Origin: Pelargonium nanum
Lineage: Eukaryota > Streptophyta > Magnoliopsida > Geraniales > Geraniaceae
Assembly: GCA_036897485.1 (NCBI GenBank)
Contig: JAYMTF010000616.1
Coordinates: forward strand, 1-32,755
DNA: 32,755 bases
Direction of reading: 5' to 3'
Shown: positions 19,501-32,300 of the stretch, piece by piece
How the letters are laid out: every line of letters starts with the position of its first letter
How positions within the stretch are numbered: position 1 is the first letter of the stretch
The notes under the pieces: generated by a model
Seen by the model: the letters and a program-made list of their open reading frames with translations, nothing else
What the model was told of the DNA's origin: nothing
The model's database searches: none
Made by a program: the position numbers and the translations under genes

Positions 19501-22136
19501 CACTAGATCAGCTTCAAGCCCTTGATCTAGCACAACAGCCTACAATAGCAATGGTATCTTTTCAAACACTGCATACTATAATCAAATTTTTAAGTTCAAA
19601 GAAATAGAGATGCACCCTTAATAGCGTGTAGAGTGATGTTATGAGATCTCTTCTCTCTGTATACCAGAGTCCTGCAGCAAGGCGGAAAATTTCTAATGCG
19701 TCGCGTCCCATTAGACCCCACTGAAGCAAACATAAAAAAAAACAAAATCAACAGATGCAAGATGCCAAGATCACTATATCAGCATGTAAACTGCAATGCA
19801 ACTGTTAAGAGAAAGAAACAAAATCCTACCTCTTGATTGGCAGAAACAAGCAGCCGCACACAATCTATTTCATTGAGATGGAGATCATCGCTCAATTTCA
19901 GCGCCTAAAAATCAAGATGCACAAACCTCTAATAAAAAATGTAATCATACCCATAAATCATAACGAACATGCTACTGTATCTACAGTGAAAAGCTAACAG
20001 AATGACTATTTCCAAAGCAAACCATCAACAGTAATGAGCTTGAAAACCCTAGCACAGAAAAAGAACAACTTGGATGCTCAATTCAAGAACCTAAGATGCT
20101 TCTTTGAAATATAAATTGAACGCATGGTGTAAGCCCATTACTCAATTCATGAAACAAGTTGTTTCTTTAAAATATAACTTGAATGTATGATGCAATGCCA
20201 TCCAAAAGGGTATTTCATGGTATGAGTCGAAGGATGAAATGAACTTTGTGCTCTGAGATCTACCACATGTTGGATTTGAGAGCCATTAGATGGTGACTTT
20301 CTAGCACGGTTCAGAGACATTTTCTGGTCTTCACTAATAAATGAAAGCCCCATTGCCTCCTCCTTCTCAAACAAGAAAGAAGTGTCTTCCCATGACAGAG
20401 TTCGGATATAAACTAGGAGTCCACAGAGAATTACAAGTAGGCCCAACCTGCTAATCAAGCAGGCTACCCTTGCAATACAACGATAAAGTAGTGAACCACT
20501 CATTCTAAAATTAGTATTCAGTGTTTTCTGAATCATTCAGAAAACTCATCATACGGCTCATCAACTTTACCTTCTAGAATGGAACTTTCCTACTTATTGG
20601 GGTCCCGATTCCTTGAGATTGATTGGATTTGTGCCTTCTCATGTTTCAAAGTACTATCTGAACCACAAGTTCCTGATCTTCCAATTCTAATTGGGTTGGC
20701 TTGTGATTTCATTTATACTAGAGTTTAACCATAGCAGGGATCAAAAAAATATGTACTAGTTAACATAAGACATTCTAGCTGAGAAAACAAATGTAGAGAC
20801 ATGCCTGTATATATGGGGAGTTTGGGACCTTGAAAATAAAGTACTTCTAATCAATTCTAGTCCAATTCACATTTCTCTATAGAAGAGTTTATGCATGAAT
20901 TGGATACAACTCCACCAAAAACCATTGGTCTACTTGTCCAGTTCATACTTATCTTATCTATGTAAAATATGAAGCACAAAATAGCTGCTATGTTCTGGGC
21001 CTTCAGTACTGGTCCTACTGGAGTAGTTCCGTTGTGGACAAGTCTTGCATCTATGGGCGATGAGCTTAAAAATTACTCCCTCCGTCCCAAAATAATTGTC
21101 CACTTTCTTTTTTAGGAATTTAGTATTGTATTAATTACCAATAATATCTCTAAAATTAGTTAGTTAGAATACCTTGAGTTTGTTATAGTGAGAGTACAAT
21201 GGAGCATAAGGGGAAAACCAATCTTAACTAACTAATTATTAATCTCTACAAAAATGAGAAAATTGACGGTTATTTCAGGACGGAGAGAGTAATTAACAAA
21301 GAATTCAAAGTAGTTTAATTAGTAGTTCCCAACATCTAAATAATAGAAGAAATGAAAAGGAAGAGAGAGATTTACTAATGACCGAGCTCAATGATAAAAT
21401 CTAGAAACATAAACCAATGTTCCGTTTAGTTTCTTATAAAAGGTACAAGAGTCAGTCAAGGAATTACAATCTTGAAGTTCAGCAAGAAACTACCAACCAA
21501 AAAATAATAGTGACAGCATAAGTTGGCTAAATTGATCCAATTCAACTATTAGAGTTACTTAGCTATCCCCAATTTTCTCAACTTAGTCCCCAAAACAGCA
21601 ACTAAACACCTAAAATATACATTTAGAGCTGAAGAACTTACAATCTGAACATCCTGATCGTCGAGAGATGTTGGTGGTGAATCTGGAAGCCTAACTTCTC
21701 TTGACTGCAGCTGCGCTCGATCAGACGCTTTTGGGGGCTAAAAAAATCAAAATTTAAAACTAGTTACAACATCCCTATAAGCCGATAAAGCCACAATGAA
21801 AGACCACTGAAAATGATAAAAATCAAAATTTGAAACAAATGAACTACCAATCATTAGAAACCCAACAAAACCCTAACCTAGGGAAACAATCCCAGTTCCT
21901 ACATTTCGTATCTTCTACAACTGAAGCTGATTAAAATTCAAAAATGTAATCAAAGTTAGGTGCAATTTTAGATTCAGATATGGAAATGGGCGTACCGGGT
22001 AGGAGAGGAGAGATCGCAGAGATGGCAGAGAGTTGCGGAGGGCGTGCAAGAGCTCGACGCGCTGTGCGGGCGTAGGAGGAGATGGGCCGAGAAGAGCCGA
22101 ATCGATGGTGGAGAGGAGCTGCTTCGGAGACACCAT
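1954..22136 (-). CDS. NUP205: Nuclear pore complex protein NUP205 (45 exons, 1883 aa)
   Basis: Encodes the plant Nup205/Nup192 homologue, a large alpha-solenoid scaffold protein of the inner ring of the nuclear pore complex, called NUP205 or EDS4 in Arabidopsis and linked there to nuclear transport and immunity. Recognition rests on collinear similarity, as I remember the Arabidopsis protein, from the N terminus (MVSPKQLLSTIDSALLGPSP) through landmarks such as EWGLMGRDALEIFRLAAG, LEEQAAQLHMLTGWAQLVE and IDHERYFLGQLQSRGF to the C-terminal SLKELTIQQLS. The 45 exons sum to 5652 nt with all phases compatible, giving 1883 aa against about 1840 in Arabidopsis. No internal stop or frameshift was found. 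The start is ATG at 22134–22136, with G at −3 and +4; the stop TAA is at 1954–1956. Introns 20 and 36 have GC donors. The longest introns are 2, 6, 37, 19 and 15 (1.0–1.7 kb). No signal peptide is evident. Confidence 0.95.
2545..2614 (+). repeat. Intron 43 segment duplicated at 122–189
   Basis: Partner of the repeat at 122–189. It occupies most of NUP205 intron 43 (2528–2615). Because this copy sits between two conserved exons of an intact gene, it is more likely the source and the upstream copy the derivative, but direction is inferred. Confidence 0.7.
2905..3000 (+). repeat. Perfect 48-bp tandem duplication in NUP205 intron 42
   Basis: Copies 2905–2952 and 2953–3000 are identical base for base and directly adjacent. 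They lie within intron 42 (2736–3131), so the protein is not affected. Perfect identity in unconstrained intron sequence points to a very recent event. Confidence 0.95.
4342..5592 (-). other. NUP205 intron 37, no further features
   Basis: A 1251-nt AT-rich intron with canonical ends. I see no ORF with coding character, no terminal inverted repeats and no recognisable transposon in it. Confidence 0.5.
5731..5812 (-). other. NUP205: GC–AG intron 36 of NUP205
   Basis: The 82-nt intron starts GC: the exon ends TTGCAG| and the intron begins GCAATG. It ends with a normal CAG before GGAAGTATG. This splice joins NLQ to GSMRRID, exactly as expected from the family, and no GT close by keeps the frame. 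CAG|GCAATG resembles the known U2-type GC donor consensus AG|GCAAGT. Confidence 0.8.
7621..13610 (-). CDS. NUP205: NUP205 exons 16–30 (central part)
   Basis: Exons in transcript order: 13610–13480, 13390–13271, 13088–12965, 12759–12562, 11434–11316, 11118–10968, 10887–10775, 10688–10607, 10490–10404, 10277–10200, 9303–9100, 8365–8273, 8192–8079, 7974–7804, 7676–7621. Split codons occur at exon pairs 16/17, 17/18, 20/21, 22/23 and 30/31, and each restores the expected residue. Exon 20 ends at a GC donor. Landmarks are IGIFRFIYDHVFGPFPQRAY, DPLTSGPIMDLLSSKKYQFF, SSLHQ|RAWLLKLLALEL and YYYSERGDRLIDLASF, all typical of plant NUP205. Confidence 0.9.
8366..9099 (-). other. NUP205 intron 26, no further features
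   Basis: A 734-nt AT-rich intron. Nothing beyond simple A tracts is visible. Confidence 0.45.
9304..10199 (-). other. NUP205 intron 25, no further features
   Basis: An 896-nt AT-rich intron. Short open frames occur but none has similarity or splice context that I recognise. Confidence 0.45.
11119..11315 (-). other. NUP205: GC–AG intron 20 of NUP205
   Basis: The exon ends CTAAG| and the intron begins GCACTT, a second GC donor in this gene. The acceptor is TTAG|CTCTCGC, restoring the codon AG|C and the peptide MSILSSRMVGL, the form expected for plant NUP205. The one GT just upstream (A|GTATTC) breaks the frame with this acceptor. Confidence 0.75.
11889..12410 (-). mobile_element. LINE (L1-type) 3' fragment in NUP205 intron 19
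   Basis: On the minus strand one frame around 12120–12200 reads KLCGFWL, then a stop, then KTEEDVEHMSCLSRSCWVF. This is the shape of the reverse-transcriptase zinc-binding region (zf-RVT) found at the C terminus of plant LINE ORF2 proteins. The sequence then runs through a non-coding 3' part with an AATAAA-like motif to a TTTCATTATC tail at about 11889–11897. The 5' limit is uncertain; nearly all of ORF2 is missing and in-frame stops mark it as dead. It lies in the same orientation as NUP205. A short tail with the same ATTTCATTATCTTAA end sits near 14287 in intron 15 and may be a second remnant. Confidence 0.6.
12166..12392 (-). repeat. Tandem duplication, 117-bp period, inside the LINE fragment
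   Basis: Positions 12166–12282 and 12283–12392 are two adjacent copies with only a few substitutions and a short length difference near the 3' end of the first copy. Both lie in the zf-RVT-side part of the LINE remnant, so the duplication occurred in or after insertion. Confidence 0.85.
13611..14660 (-). other. NUP205 intron 15
   Basis: A 1050-nt AT-rich intron. Around 14287–14300 it carries a short stretch similar to the 3' tail of the LINE fragment in intron 19. No other element is visible. Confidence 0.4.
14661..22136 (-). CDS. NUP205: NUP205 exons 1–15 (N-terminal third)
   Basis: Exons in transcript order, as high–low coordinates: 22136–21996, 21737–21642, 19904–19830, 19720–19616, 19539–19429, 19333–19174, 17697–17612, 17428–17306, 17214–16987, 16484–16395, 16294–16139, 15595–15479, 15369–15163, 15015–14914, 14804–14661. 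All junctions are phase 0 except exon 6/exon 7, where a serine codon is split A|GC. All donors are GT. This part carries the conserved N-terminal region of Nup192/205 proteins (ALKLSDDLHLNEIDCVRLL, WYTERRDLITSLYTLLR, LNREEPAGLGGPHCE). Introns 2 and 6 each contain a Stowaway-type MITE. Confidence 0.9.
15770..15794. repeat. 9-bp perfect inverted repeat in intron 11
   Basis: AACAAGGGG (15770–15778) and CCCCTTGTT (15786–15794) form a perfect stem around a 7-nt loop, standing out in an AT-rich intron (15596–16138). Function unknown; it may be a remnant of transposon excision or an element end. Confidence 0.6.
18529..18779. mobile_element. Stowaway-like MITE in NUP205 intron 6
   Basis: The left end reads TTCCCTCCGTCC and the right end, read inward, CCCTCTTTGTCC; both continue into GTGTCCACTTTC. 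The ends are flanked by TA dinucleotides. The CTCCCTCCGTCC-type terminus, TA target and length of about 250 bp are those of Stowaway (Tc1/mariner-class) MITEs. It has no coding capacity. The ends have drifted, so exact limits are uncertain by a few bases. Confidence 0.8.
20147..20536 (-). other. Unexplained 129-codon ORF nested in NUP205 intron 2
   Basis: An open frame of 129 codons, same strand as NUP205, starting inside a 23-nt palindrome. It has a hydrophobic stretch (LGLLVILCGLLVYI, about residues 32–45) followed by a charged, polar part (SWEDTSFLFEKEEAMG). Just upstream on the same strand, about 20560–20700, another frame has codon-like character (ESSILEGKVDEPYDEFSE) but contains stops. 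The two together could be a decayed fragment of a captured host gene. I do not recognise it; chance is a real alternative. Confidence 0.25.
20523..20545. repeat. 23-nt palindrome in NUP205 intron 2
   Basis: Two perfect 11-bp arms (20523–20533 and 20535–20545) around a single central base. It covers the first codons of the nested minus-strand ORF. Function unknown. Confidence 0.8.
21076..21289. mobile_element. Stowaway MITE in NUP205 intron 2
   Basis: Terminal inverted repeats of about 30 bp: CTCCCTCCGTCCCAAAATAA at the left and CTCTCTCCGTCCTGAAATAA read inward from the right, each flanked by a TA target duplication. Length 214 bp, non-coding. It belongs to the same broad family as the element at 18529–18779 but is a different, better-preserved insertion. 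Confidence 0.9.
21868..21876 (+). promoter_or_regulatory. NUP205: Telo-box in NUP205 intron 1
   Basis: AAACCCTAA, the plant telo-box known near start sites of many growth-related and translation genes, lies in the first intron about 260 bp inside the NUP205 start codon. A second, partial AAACCCTA motif lies upstream of the ATG near 22284. Regulatory use is inferred from motif and position only. Confidence 0.3.
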
Positions 22137-23739
22137 CTCTGTAGGTGATTGATCGAAACACCCAAAAAGCTTCAGAGAAACTTGATTGTGCGCATATGGA
22201 GAAGAGAACAAACAAAAATGTGATCGAAAATCGGAGAAAAGTAATGGAAAGTTGGGAATTTGGGAAGCGAAGAGTGTCTGATAAACCCTACGCAAAAGCC
22301 CTAATGGGTTTAAATCCTAAACAGAGTATTTAGGAGAAAATTAATACTGTGTTGCTTTTTGTAATTTTGTCTTAATGAAGTGATGTCGTTTTACTTTTCT
22401 GTTCATTTTCTTCCCTAGCGAGAAGAAAAAAAAAAAGAAAAAGAAAAACTCTCGTGACTTTTTTTCATAATAAGTTATTCCCGCCGTTTGTTGAAATTCA
22501 AATACAAGGTGAACAAAATTTGTCTCCTCTCATGTGAGTATGTAACCTTAAAATTCTATGAATTTTCAATTTTACTATACTTATATAATTCGGTATTTTC
22601 TTTCCTTGTGTATTAGTTTATACGTGATTTTTCTTTTTTATAAGCAAAAAGTATTGATTTATAGATAGTTTCTAAAAAAGAAACACAGTAAATACACTCG
22701 AGAAATATGATAACAAGTGAATGTGGACTACATGACTAAACAGGCCCGTAGAGGGCAAGGAAGGTCAACTATGGTGACTCAGAGAAGTCTATGAGTCTGA
22801 CTAAGATGGTGTGGGAAGACATGCGCATGATTGTTGATAAAGTGCATGTTGTGTCATTGCTAGAGCCCAACCTTCGAAAATCGAAACACGGTGCTTTCAA
22901 ACCAGTCGGATGTGTCATAAGGTGATATGGCAGACGACGTCCCAAACCTTTGGAGTGATTTCAAGCAACCTAATTCTCCATTGAAACAACTTCATGGAGT
23001 TTTGATACTTAACAACTTTGAAGTTTTTTGCAAGACATTCTTTTCATATTGAGTTCATGGTGAAGTTGGCTTATTTGTTCATCTCGTTAAGTTCCTTGAG
23101 AAATAACTTTTGGGACCTTGAGCAGACAAACCTAGAGATTTGCAGATGTCCCAAATTCGCTCCAACACTTGCACGTTGAGTTGAAGAAGGGTTGAGAAGT
23201 GGAATCAAATTTTGGGGATGAGTGTAGGGCGGCTTGCATGGGCTTGAGATGGTACGAGAGTTTCACATGGGTAGTTTACGTGTGAATTATAACTACTTAT
23301 TATGGTTTTGGAAGTGAGAGATTAGGAGCTCCTGCCGAGTCACCTAGACTCATCGTTGACTTAATTCTTGTTCTCTTTGATGAACATATCTCACATATGA
23401 ACCTCTATCCAAATCAACCATTTTCTTTTATCTACCATCGGTGGTGGCATTGAAAACATTGTGTTCTTGCAAGAAGTTTAAATAACTAGCGATCAAATTC
23501 CCACGCAAAGCTCTAAGTGAACGTTGTAACACGAGTCATCGTTTGACCGGTTTTCGATGGTCTTACGTCGTAGAGCCATCGATATCACATTCTATCCCAC
23601 AACGGAGGAGGATGAGTGGTGATTTGGTTGTCAATCCAATTATTACTCCAGGTGCCCAAATTGGTTTTTCCAACTACAATGACACACATACGCACATATA
23701 TAATACGAAAGTGTTACCTTCTATGCAAATAACGAGGGC

Positions 23740-23950
23740 AATGCACTAGAGCCGACATAAAATAGCGACGACTTGTCCTTCATTTTTAGCGATGGAAAGA
23801 CTCTCGCTAACATTCTTTTCTAAATACCAACGGCCTGGTCGTCGCAAATAGTGTCGCTAAATAGTGAGAGAATAACGACAAAATATTAACCTCGCTAAAA
23901 ACAACAACCACTAGACTCTAAACCATTTTTCGCTATTTAAACCAACAAAA
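23740..23950. mobile_element. Degenerate transposon end with GCGAC/TCGCTAA repeats
   Basis: Within about 200 bp there are at least six variants of the motif TAGCGACG or its complement (near 23760, 23787, 23808, 23840, 23850 and 23913). Clusters of such short motifs in both orientations are typical of the subterminal repeats of plant CACTA-type DNA transposons. I cannot find an intact CACTA terminus or a target duplication, so class and limits are uncertain. The region leftward to about 22700 may be its interior. Confidence 0.35.
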
Positions 23951-24593
23951 AAATAGATGCTCATTATCACGCTTAATGTAAATTCTAATAAACACGTGTT
24001 GATATTCACTTAAAGGCGTATTTCTTTCTTTCAAACACATAATAATAAAGTGAAAAACGGACCAATTGGCCCAAATTTGAGCTTAGAATTAAGGTCCTTC
24101 CTTGATGTGTGGACAATATGGATAGTTGACTGGTTGGATAAGTTTGACGAAATAAAAAAAAAAAAGCTCAACACAACATTTTGAGGCTCAATCCCAAAAC
24201 AGGCCACCAAACATCACACTCTATAATTGAGATTGTGACTTCAAATAATATTAAGATATATGTGGGACATAGAAAGATGAAGTTACTGTGATGCACAACC
24301 AAACGCCAGTTTATTGGTCCACATTATAAACCCAAACAAACTTTACTTCCATCATTAATCATTTTATTATTCTTAGTATATGCTATAGCTGGTATCTACA
24401 AGAACTCGAAGACGAACCGCAGGAATATATTTGGGAGAGATTCGGACATATAAATGAATGTCAAAATTATACAAATTTTATTGGTAATTTATAATAATCA
24501 CTAGTGGGTTTCTAAGTAGACATCAACAAGAATCTGCACATTGTTGATAGACTTGTGAGCTAGAGATTCTACTTTTGTCCTGCGTGACTGTTC

Positions 24594-24599
24594 CACGTG
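24594..24599 (+). promoter_or_regulatory. G-box upstream of the first reductase
   Basis: CACGTG, 333 bp upstream of the start codon. A second one lies at 23993–23998. G-boxes bind bZIP and bHLH factors and are common in stress-regulated promoters; their role here is inferred. Confidence 0.3.
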
Positions 24600-24843
24600 C
24601 TCTGTCTTAATCTCAGCGCCAGCTACATTTTATTTACCAAGCATTTAGTTTGAAAATAGTGTTGTAAAACGAGCGGATTTGTTTGATCTAATTCTTATTT
24701 TCACAGTAAAATATCGATTTTAAGTCGGATCAGATTTCAGACCCCGGTCGCCGGCTCTACCTGAGAGAGCATCTAATTGTTCATATTCTCACAAAACTTG
24801 AGACAAAACAAAAGAAACCAAATGAAGGCTTTGTTGTGGTCCA

Positions 24844-24850
24844 TATATTT
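24844..24850 (+). promoter_or_regulatory. TATA-like element of the first reductase
   Basis: TATATTT, 82 bp upstream of the ATG at 24932, well placed for a plant core promoter. It lies in a block of about 53 bp (24821–24873) that the second reductase lacks. Confidence 0.4.
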
Positions 24851-24931
24851 GAGCACTGTGAAGCTCCAACCACAGCTTCTTTCATTTCTACTTTTTTGCA
24901 TCTGAACTGTTGAGAAAGAGATCTGATTTCA

Positions 24932-27039
<2,108 letters not shown>

Positions 27040-27738
27040 AGTAGAACATGATCATTTGACTAGCTTGATATACTGTCTTGAACAATATTAATAACAATTT
27101 TGTGTTGGTTCACCGTTATGAAAATGTCTGACAACTTTCATGTTTGATTTGTTTTATAACACTCTCATAAACCCAATAATCATAGGTTTCTTTAATCATT
27201 ATCATATTTAAACTGATAAACTCTTTCATGGGTTTTGTGATCTTATTTTGACAGCATTATCCTTGTCCATCCCAAAATCAGTGTCAACTAGAGTTTGCGT
27301 TTTTGTTTCAAAATAAATGTCTTCTTTCTTTTTTAGTTGAAGGTCCAATTTTAATTCTTTACTCTAACACACCCCCTCACATGAAACCTAATTATCGCTT
27401 TACACGCGACCCATGCACAAATCCACTTCTTGCCTTGTGGTGAAATTTAACATGAGTGGTGGCATGACCATGTGCACTGTAAAGAACCAATTCGACTAAA
27501 GCTTATGTTGATAGTTGAAATCCACTATTATTTTTTATACTCATGTGACAGTCTCATATGCTTGTTTTAAATATAATTTATCACATACCCAGTTATTGCT
27601 GCGAAATGATAAACAATTAGTTTGACTAACAGAGCATCTGGCTGCTCATATTCTAGCAAAACTAGGGACAAAACAAAAGAAACCAAAGCTGGTATCACTC
27701 CTATTTTGTGCATCAGATCAGCAAAGAGGCTGGTTTCA
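27040..27738. other. Intergenic region between the two reductases
   Basis: Holds the 3' UTR of copy 1 (AATAAT-like signals near 27090) and the promoter of copy 2. A segment at about 27260–27420 looks like worn transposon sequence (CATCCCAAAATCAGTGTCAACT and a CACACCCCCTCACATG tract). Similarity to the copy 1 upstream region starts near 27632 (matching about 24772) and runs into the coding sequence. A TATAAT motif near 27572 is the nearest TATA-like site for copy 2. Confidence 0.4.
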
Positions 27739-29360
<1,622 letters not shown>

Positions 29361-32300
29361 AGCACAACATTATATCATTTTATTAGGTGGATCATATCAT
29401 TGTACCACACCGTATGGTGGTTTAATTTTTGTAATGGTTTTGGTAGGGTACGTCCCGGTGTAACCTCCTAGACTTCGTCTTTCATGGCCTCCTTTTATGG
29501 CTCAAGGACAATACCTAAGCCCTTTGTTTCCAAAGCTTATTTGGAAAAACACAAAACTACATACTATTGTAAACCAACAATTTTAACTTGACATCACAAT
29601 ACACAACACACAACAAAATCAAACACCTTTGAGAAGAAATGAAAGAAGGCCAGAAGTCTAACTAGATGGAAGAATAAGATTTAAAGTACATAAGCACTAT
29701 GTATCAATGGTTATGATTTGCTGTCTAGAGACATCCCACATTTTTAACAATATTTATGATACTCAAAACGATACTAAACCCTTGTAGTAGTGGATGGAAA
29801 TGTTGACACTCCAAGCCTCTAGAGAGAACTCCACAAAGTGTAGAAAGGTTGTCAAGTTTCATGGTGCCCTCCAAATAGTTCTTGAAGTCTCCCCTCAACT
29901 TCTTAGGATATGGTGAAAAATATGTTGCAACTTTCAAACCATTATGTATTTAGTGGGAATCAAAACCGATAACTATTTTCACAATTTCAATCTGCGTTGT
30001 CAACTTATAATTCAAATTAAAACTATGGAAGCTAGTCCATAGGGTCGGGTTAGGGTTCACCGACCCGACCATAACGTTGGCCACCTCTACCTATGGGATC
30101 GTGGGTTATGGGCTCCACAACGCCCATTAACTGTGATTTGATGGGCCCAACATGGGCTACTAGACTTGTACACAAAAGTGGACACTTGACTTTATGGGCT
30201 TCAAGTCCCAAGTATACGACCCAACCCGAATATTCTAACCGGATGGACCGCGTCCGAATAAGTCAAGCACCACCTACCCAACCCGACCGCCCCGTTAGCA
30301 GTTGACACGTAGCAGTTATTAGGTGAAAAAATAGCATTTCTGTGTCACCGACGCTTTTACCGTTAATGTAGCTTTTCTGACGCAAACGCCAGTATCTTTT
30401 TGGAACCTAATTAAACTGAATTTATGGTTTCTGTACTTTTGCCAACCAAGCACTTACTACGCATGTACTGCACGTGGACACTCCACGCCACACCTAGTAT
30501 AGTGCTAATATTTATTTCGTAATTAATAAATTGACCCTTCTGCTTTTTGAAAAGTTCAAATCGGCCCCAGGTGTTCTGCGTGGCTCCATCTGGACCGTCC
30601 ACGTCTACTGAGATCAGAGATTTGCGTTTGGGATGGGTTGATGTACGTGCCAAGGACGCTGGACGAGGAATTAAAGATATGTTCGATTCAGACTCGACAT
30701 TTATGTAAGTATTGATTGAGTTTTTACTCCAAATGCGTATTGATGTGAGATGTATATAAAAATAGTTGGAAAAAAGTTTTATGTTTACAAAAATGATATC
30801 GACCCATATTCTTATGTGTACGAGTATTATACGTGTGAAAGTAAATTTCAATGATATTTTAGTTTGATCTATCAACAACATGTCGGTCTAAATTTAATAA
30901 CAGTCTACTGCATATAGTAAAAATATATATAGACATCTAAGACCGACTCGTATCTTGTATGAGATTACTGTATAGAGTAAATTATATACATTTAAACTTG
31001 ATGTCAACCCATATTTAACATACACACACATATATCCAAATTTGAGGTTGATTCATATTTAGAACTATGTTATTTATCGTTTCTAAATATGAAAACAAAA
31101 ATCGGAGGCAACACTATGATTGAACTTCCTACAAAAGCTTTTGTGGGAGGTGTGGGAGCTTAGTGGCTCGCATTCACCTAAAACTCCTGGCAAATCATTG
31201 TACAACTCTAACGTATGAAAGAAGTTGATATTGTTACAACAATTCAATTTCAGACCTTTTTTGCAATCTCAAGTCTTATAATAAAATTGTCCGACCAAAT
31301 TGAAGAAACAAGGCGTGATAGTTGGTCTTGATTTGTCGACCTTGACCCAATAAATTAACTTTACATGGTCTGTGTCAATTGCCTGCCAAATTAAATTTAA
31401 TGGGGCTTCTAATTGAAGCTCACTTATAAGAGTCAATGCATAAAAATTGCCATCTTCACAAAAATAAAAATTTAGAAAATTGGGTTGTTTATTAAATGTG
31501 AAGTTGATGGTTTTTTAAAATTTGTTAATATTGCATTATTAGAGATAGAATATTAGGTGGTATCTATGCGACTATTCCATATACCCAACCCACAGAGTCA
31601 TCGATTGTGACATATTTTTTTTTGGGTCGTGCTATTATTTCTTTTTATGATAAAAAATAAATATATTTTTTGGACAAAGTCATCAGTCATGGAAGACAAA
31701 TTCAGCACACAACCTATAATTTGTTTTAATTTTTATTTTTTATATATGATCGAAATTCGAAACCATTTGAACGAGTAATTGGCACTTTAGTACGTTGCTA
31801 CATCTACAAATAAAGATTATCATTTGAAACTTTATTTACAGTCTAAGCTAAACCCTTTTTTTAGACACCAAGTTAAAACAAATTCTACTATATATATTTA
31901 TGCATGGCTAGCTTTTTCGAGTTTTGTATAATATATGAACACTAAAGCAAGATCTACTTTACAATAATTTCCCCGTTAATATAGCTATAATCACAGTGTA
32001 CTCATGATCATGTAGCTTTTTTTAGAATTAATTAAAGTACACATACTAATTATCTTTTGATGCATTTCTTTTGAATCAGTCAAAGTGAGCACACTAATAC
32101 AAAGCGTCTTGATATTTTTTGTCAGCATGTCATTACTTTTTAAGGTTATTCTAAATTCAACTAGGATCTAAAACTCTTGGATTTGGAATTCAAATCGTGC
32201 TGTTTGTGCATAAGAACACATAATTTAAACGAAAGTTCCAGTTGCGTGTGCACAAATAATAAAGAACATGAAATAACACATAAATTTTTTTTAGCGAAAA

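Larger units (their letters stand above)
22137..24931. other. Divergent intergenic region between NUP205 and the first reductase
   Basis: Contains the NUP205 5' UTR and promoter at its left end, a purine-rich A/G tract at about 22422–22450, and from about 22700 to 23950 a less AT-rich block that looks like worn transposon sequence without any open coding frame. The last kilobase belongs to the promoter side of the first reductase, with two CACGTG G-boxes (23993–23998 and 24594–24599). No gene is supported. Confidence 0.5.

Noticed and set aside
29725-29937. 70-codon minus-strand ORF with coding-like composition
   Set aside because: Looks more protein-like than most, but lacks neighbouring exons, a domain or a promoter. 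Kept only as a remark in the intergenic entry.
30048-30056. GTTAGGGTT, a telomere-like motif
   Set aside because: A single unit only, not an array, and within the possible hAT end.
30411-30881. 156-codon minus-strand ORF
   Set aside because: Composition is dominated by Ile, Asn, Ser and Phe as expected for AT-rich non-coding DNA; no domain or homologue is recognised.
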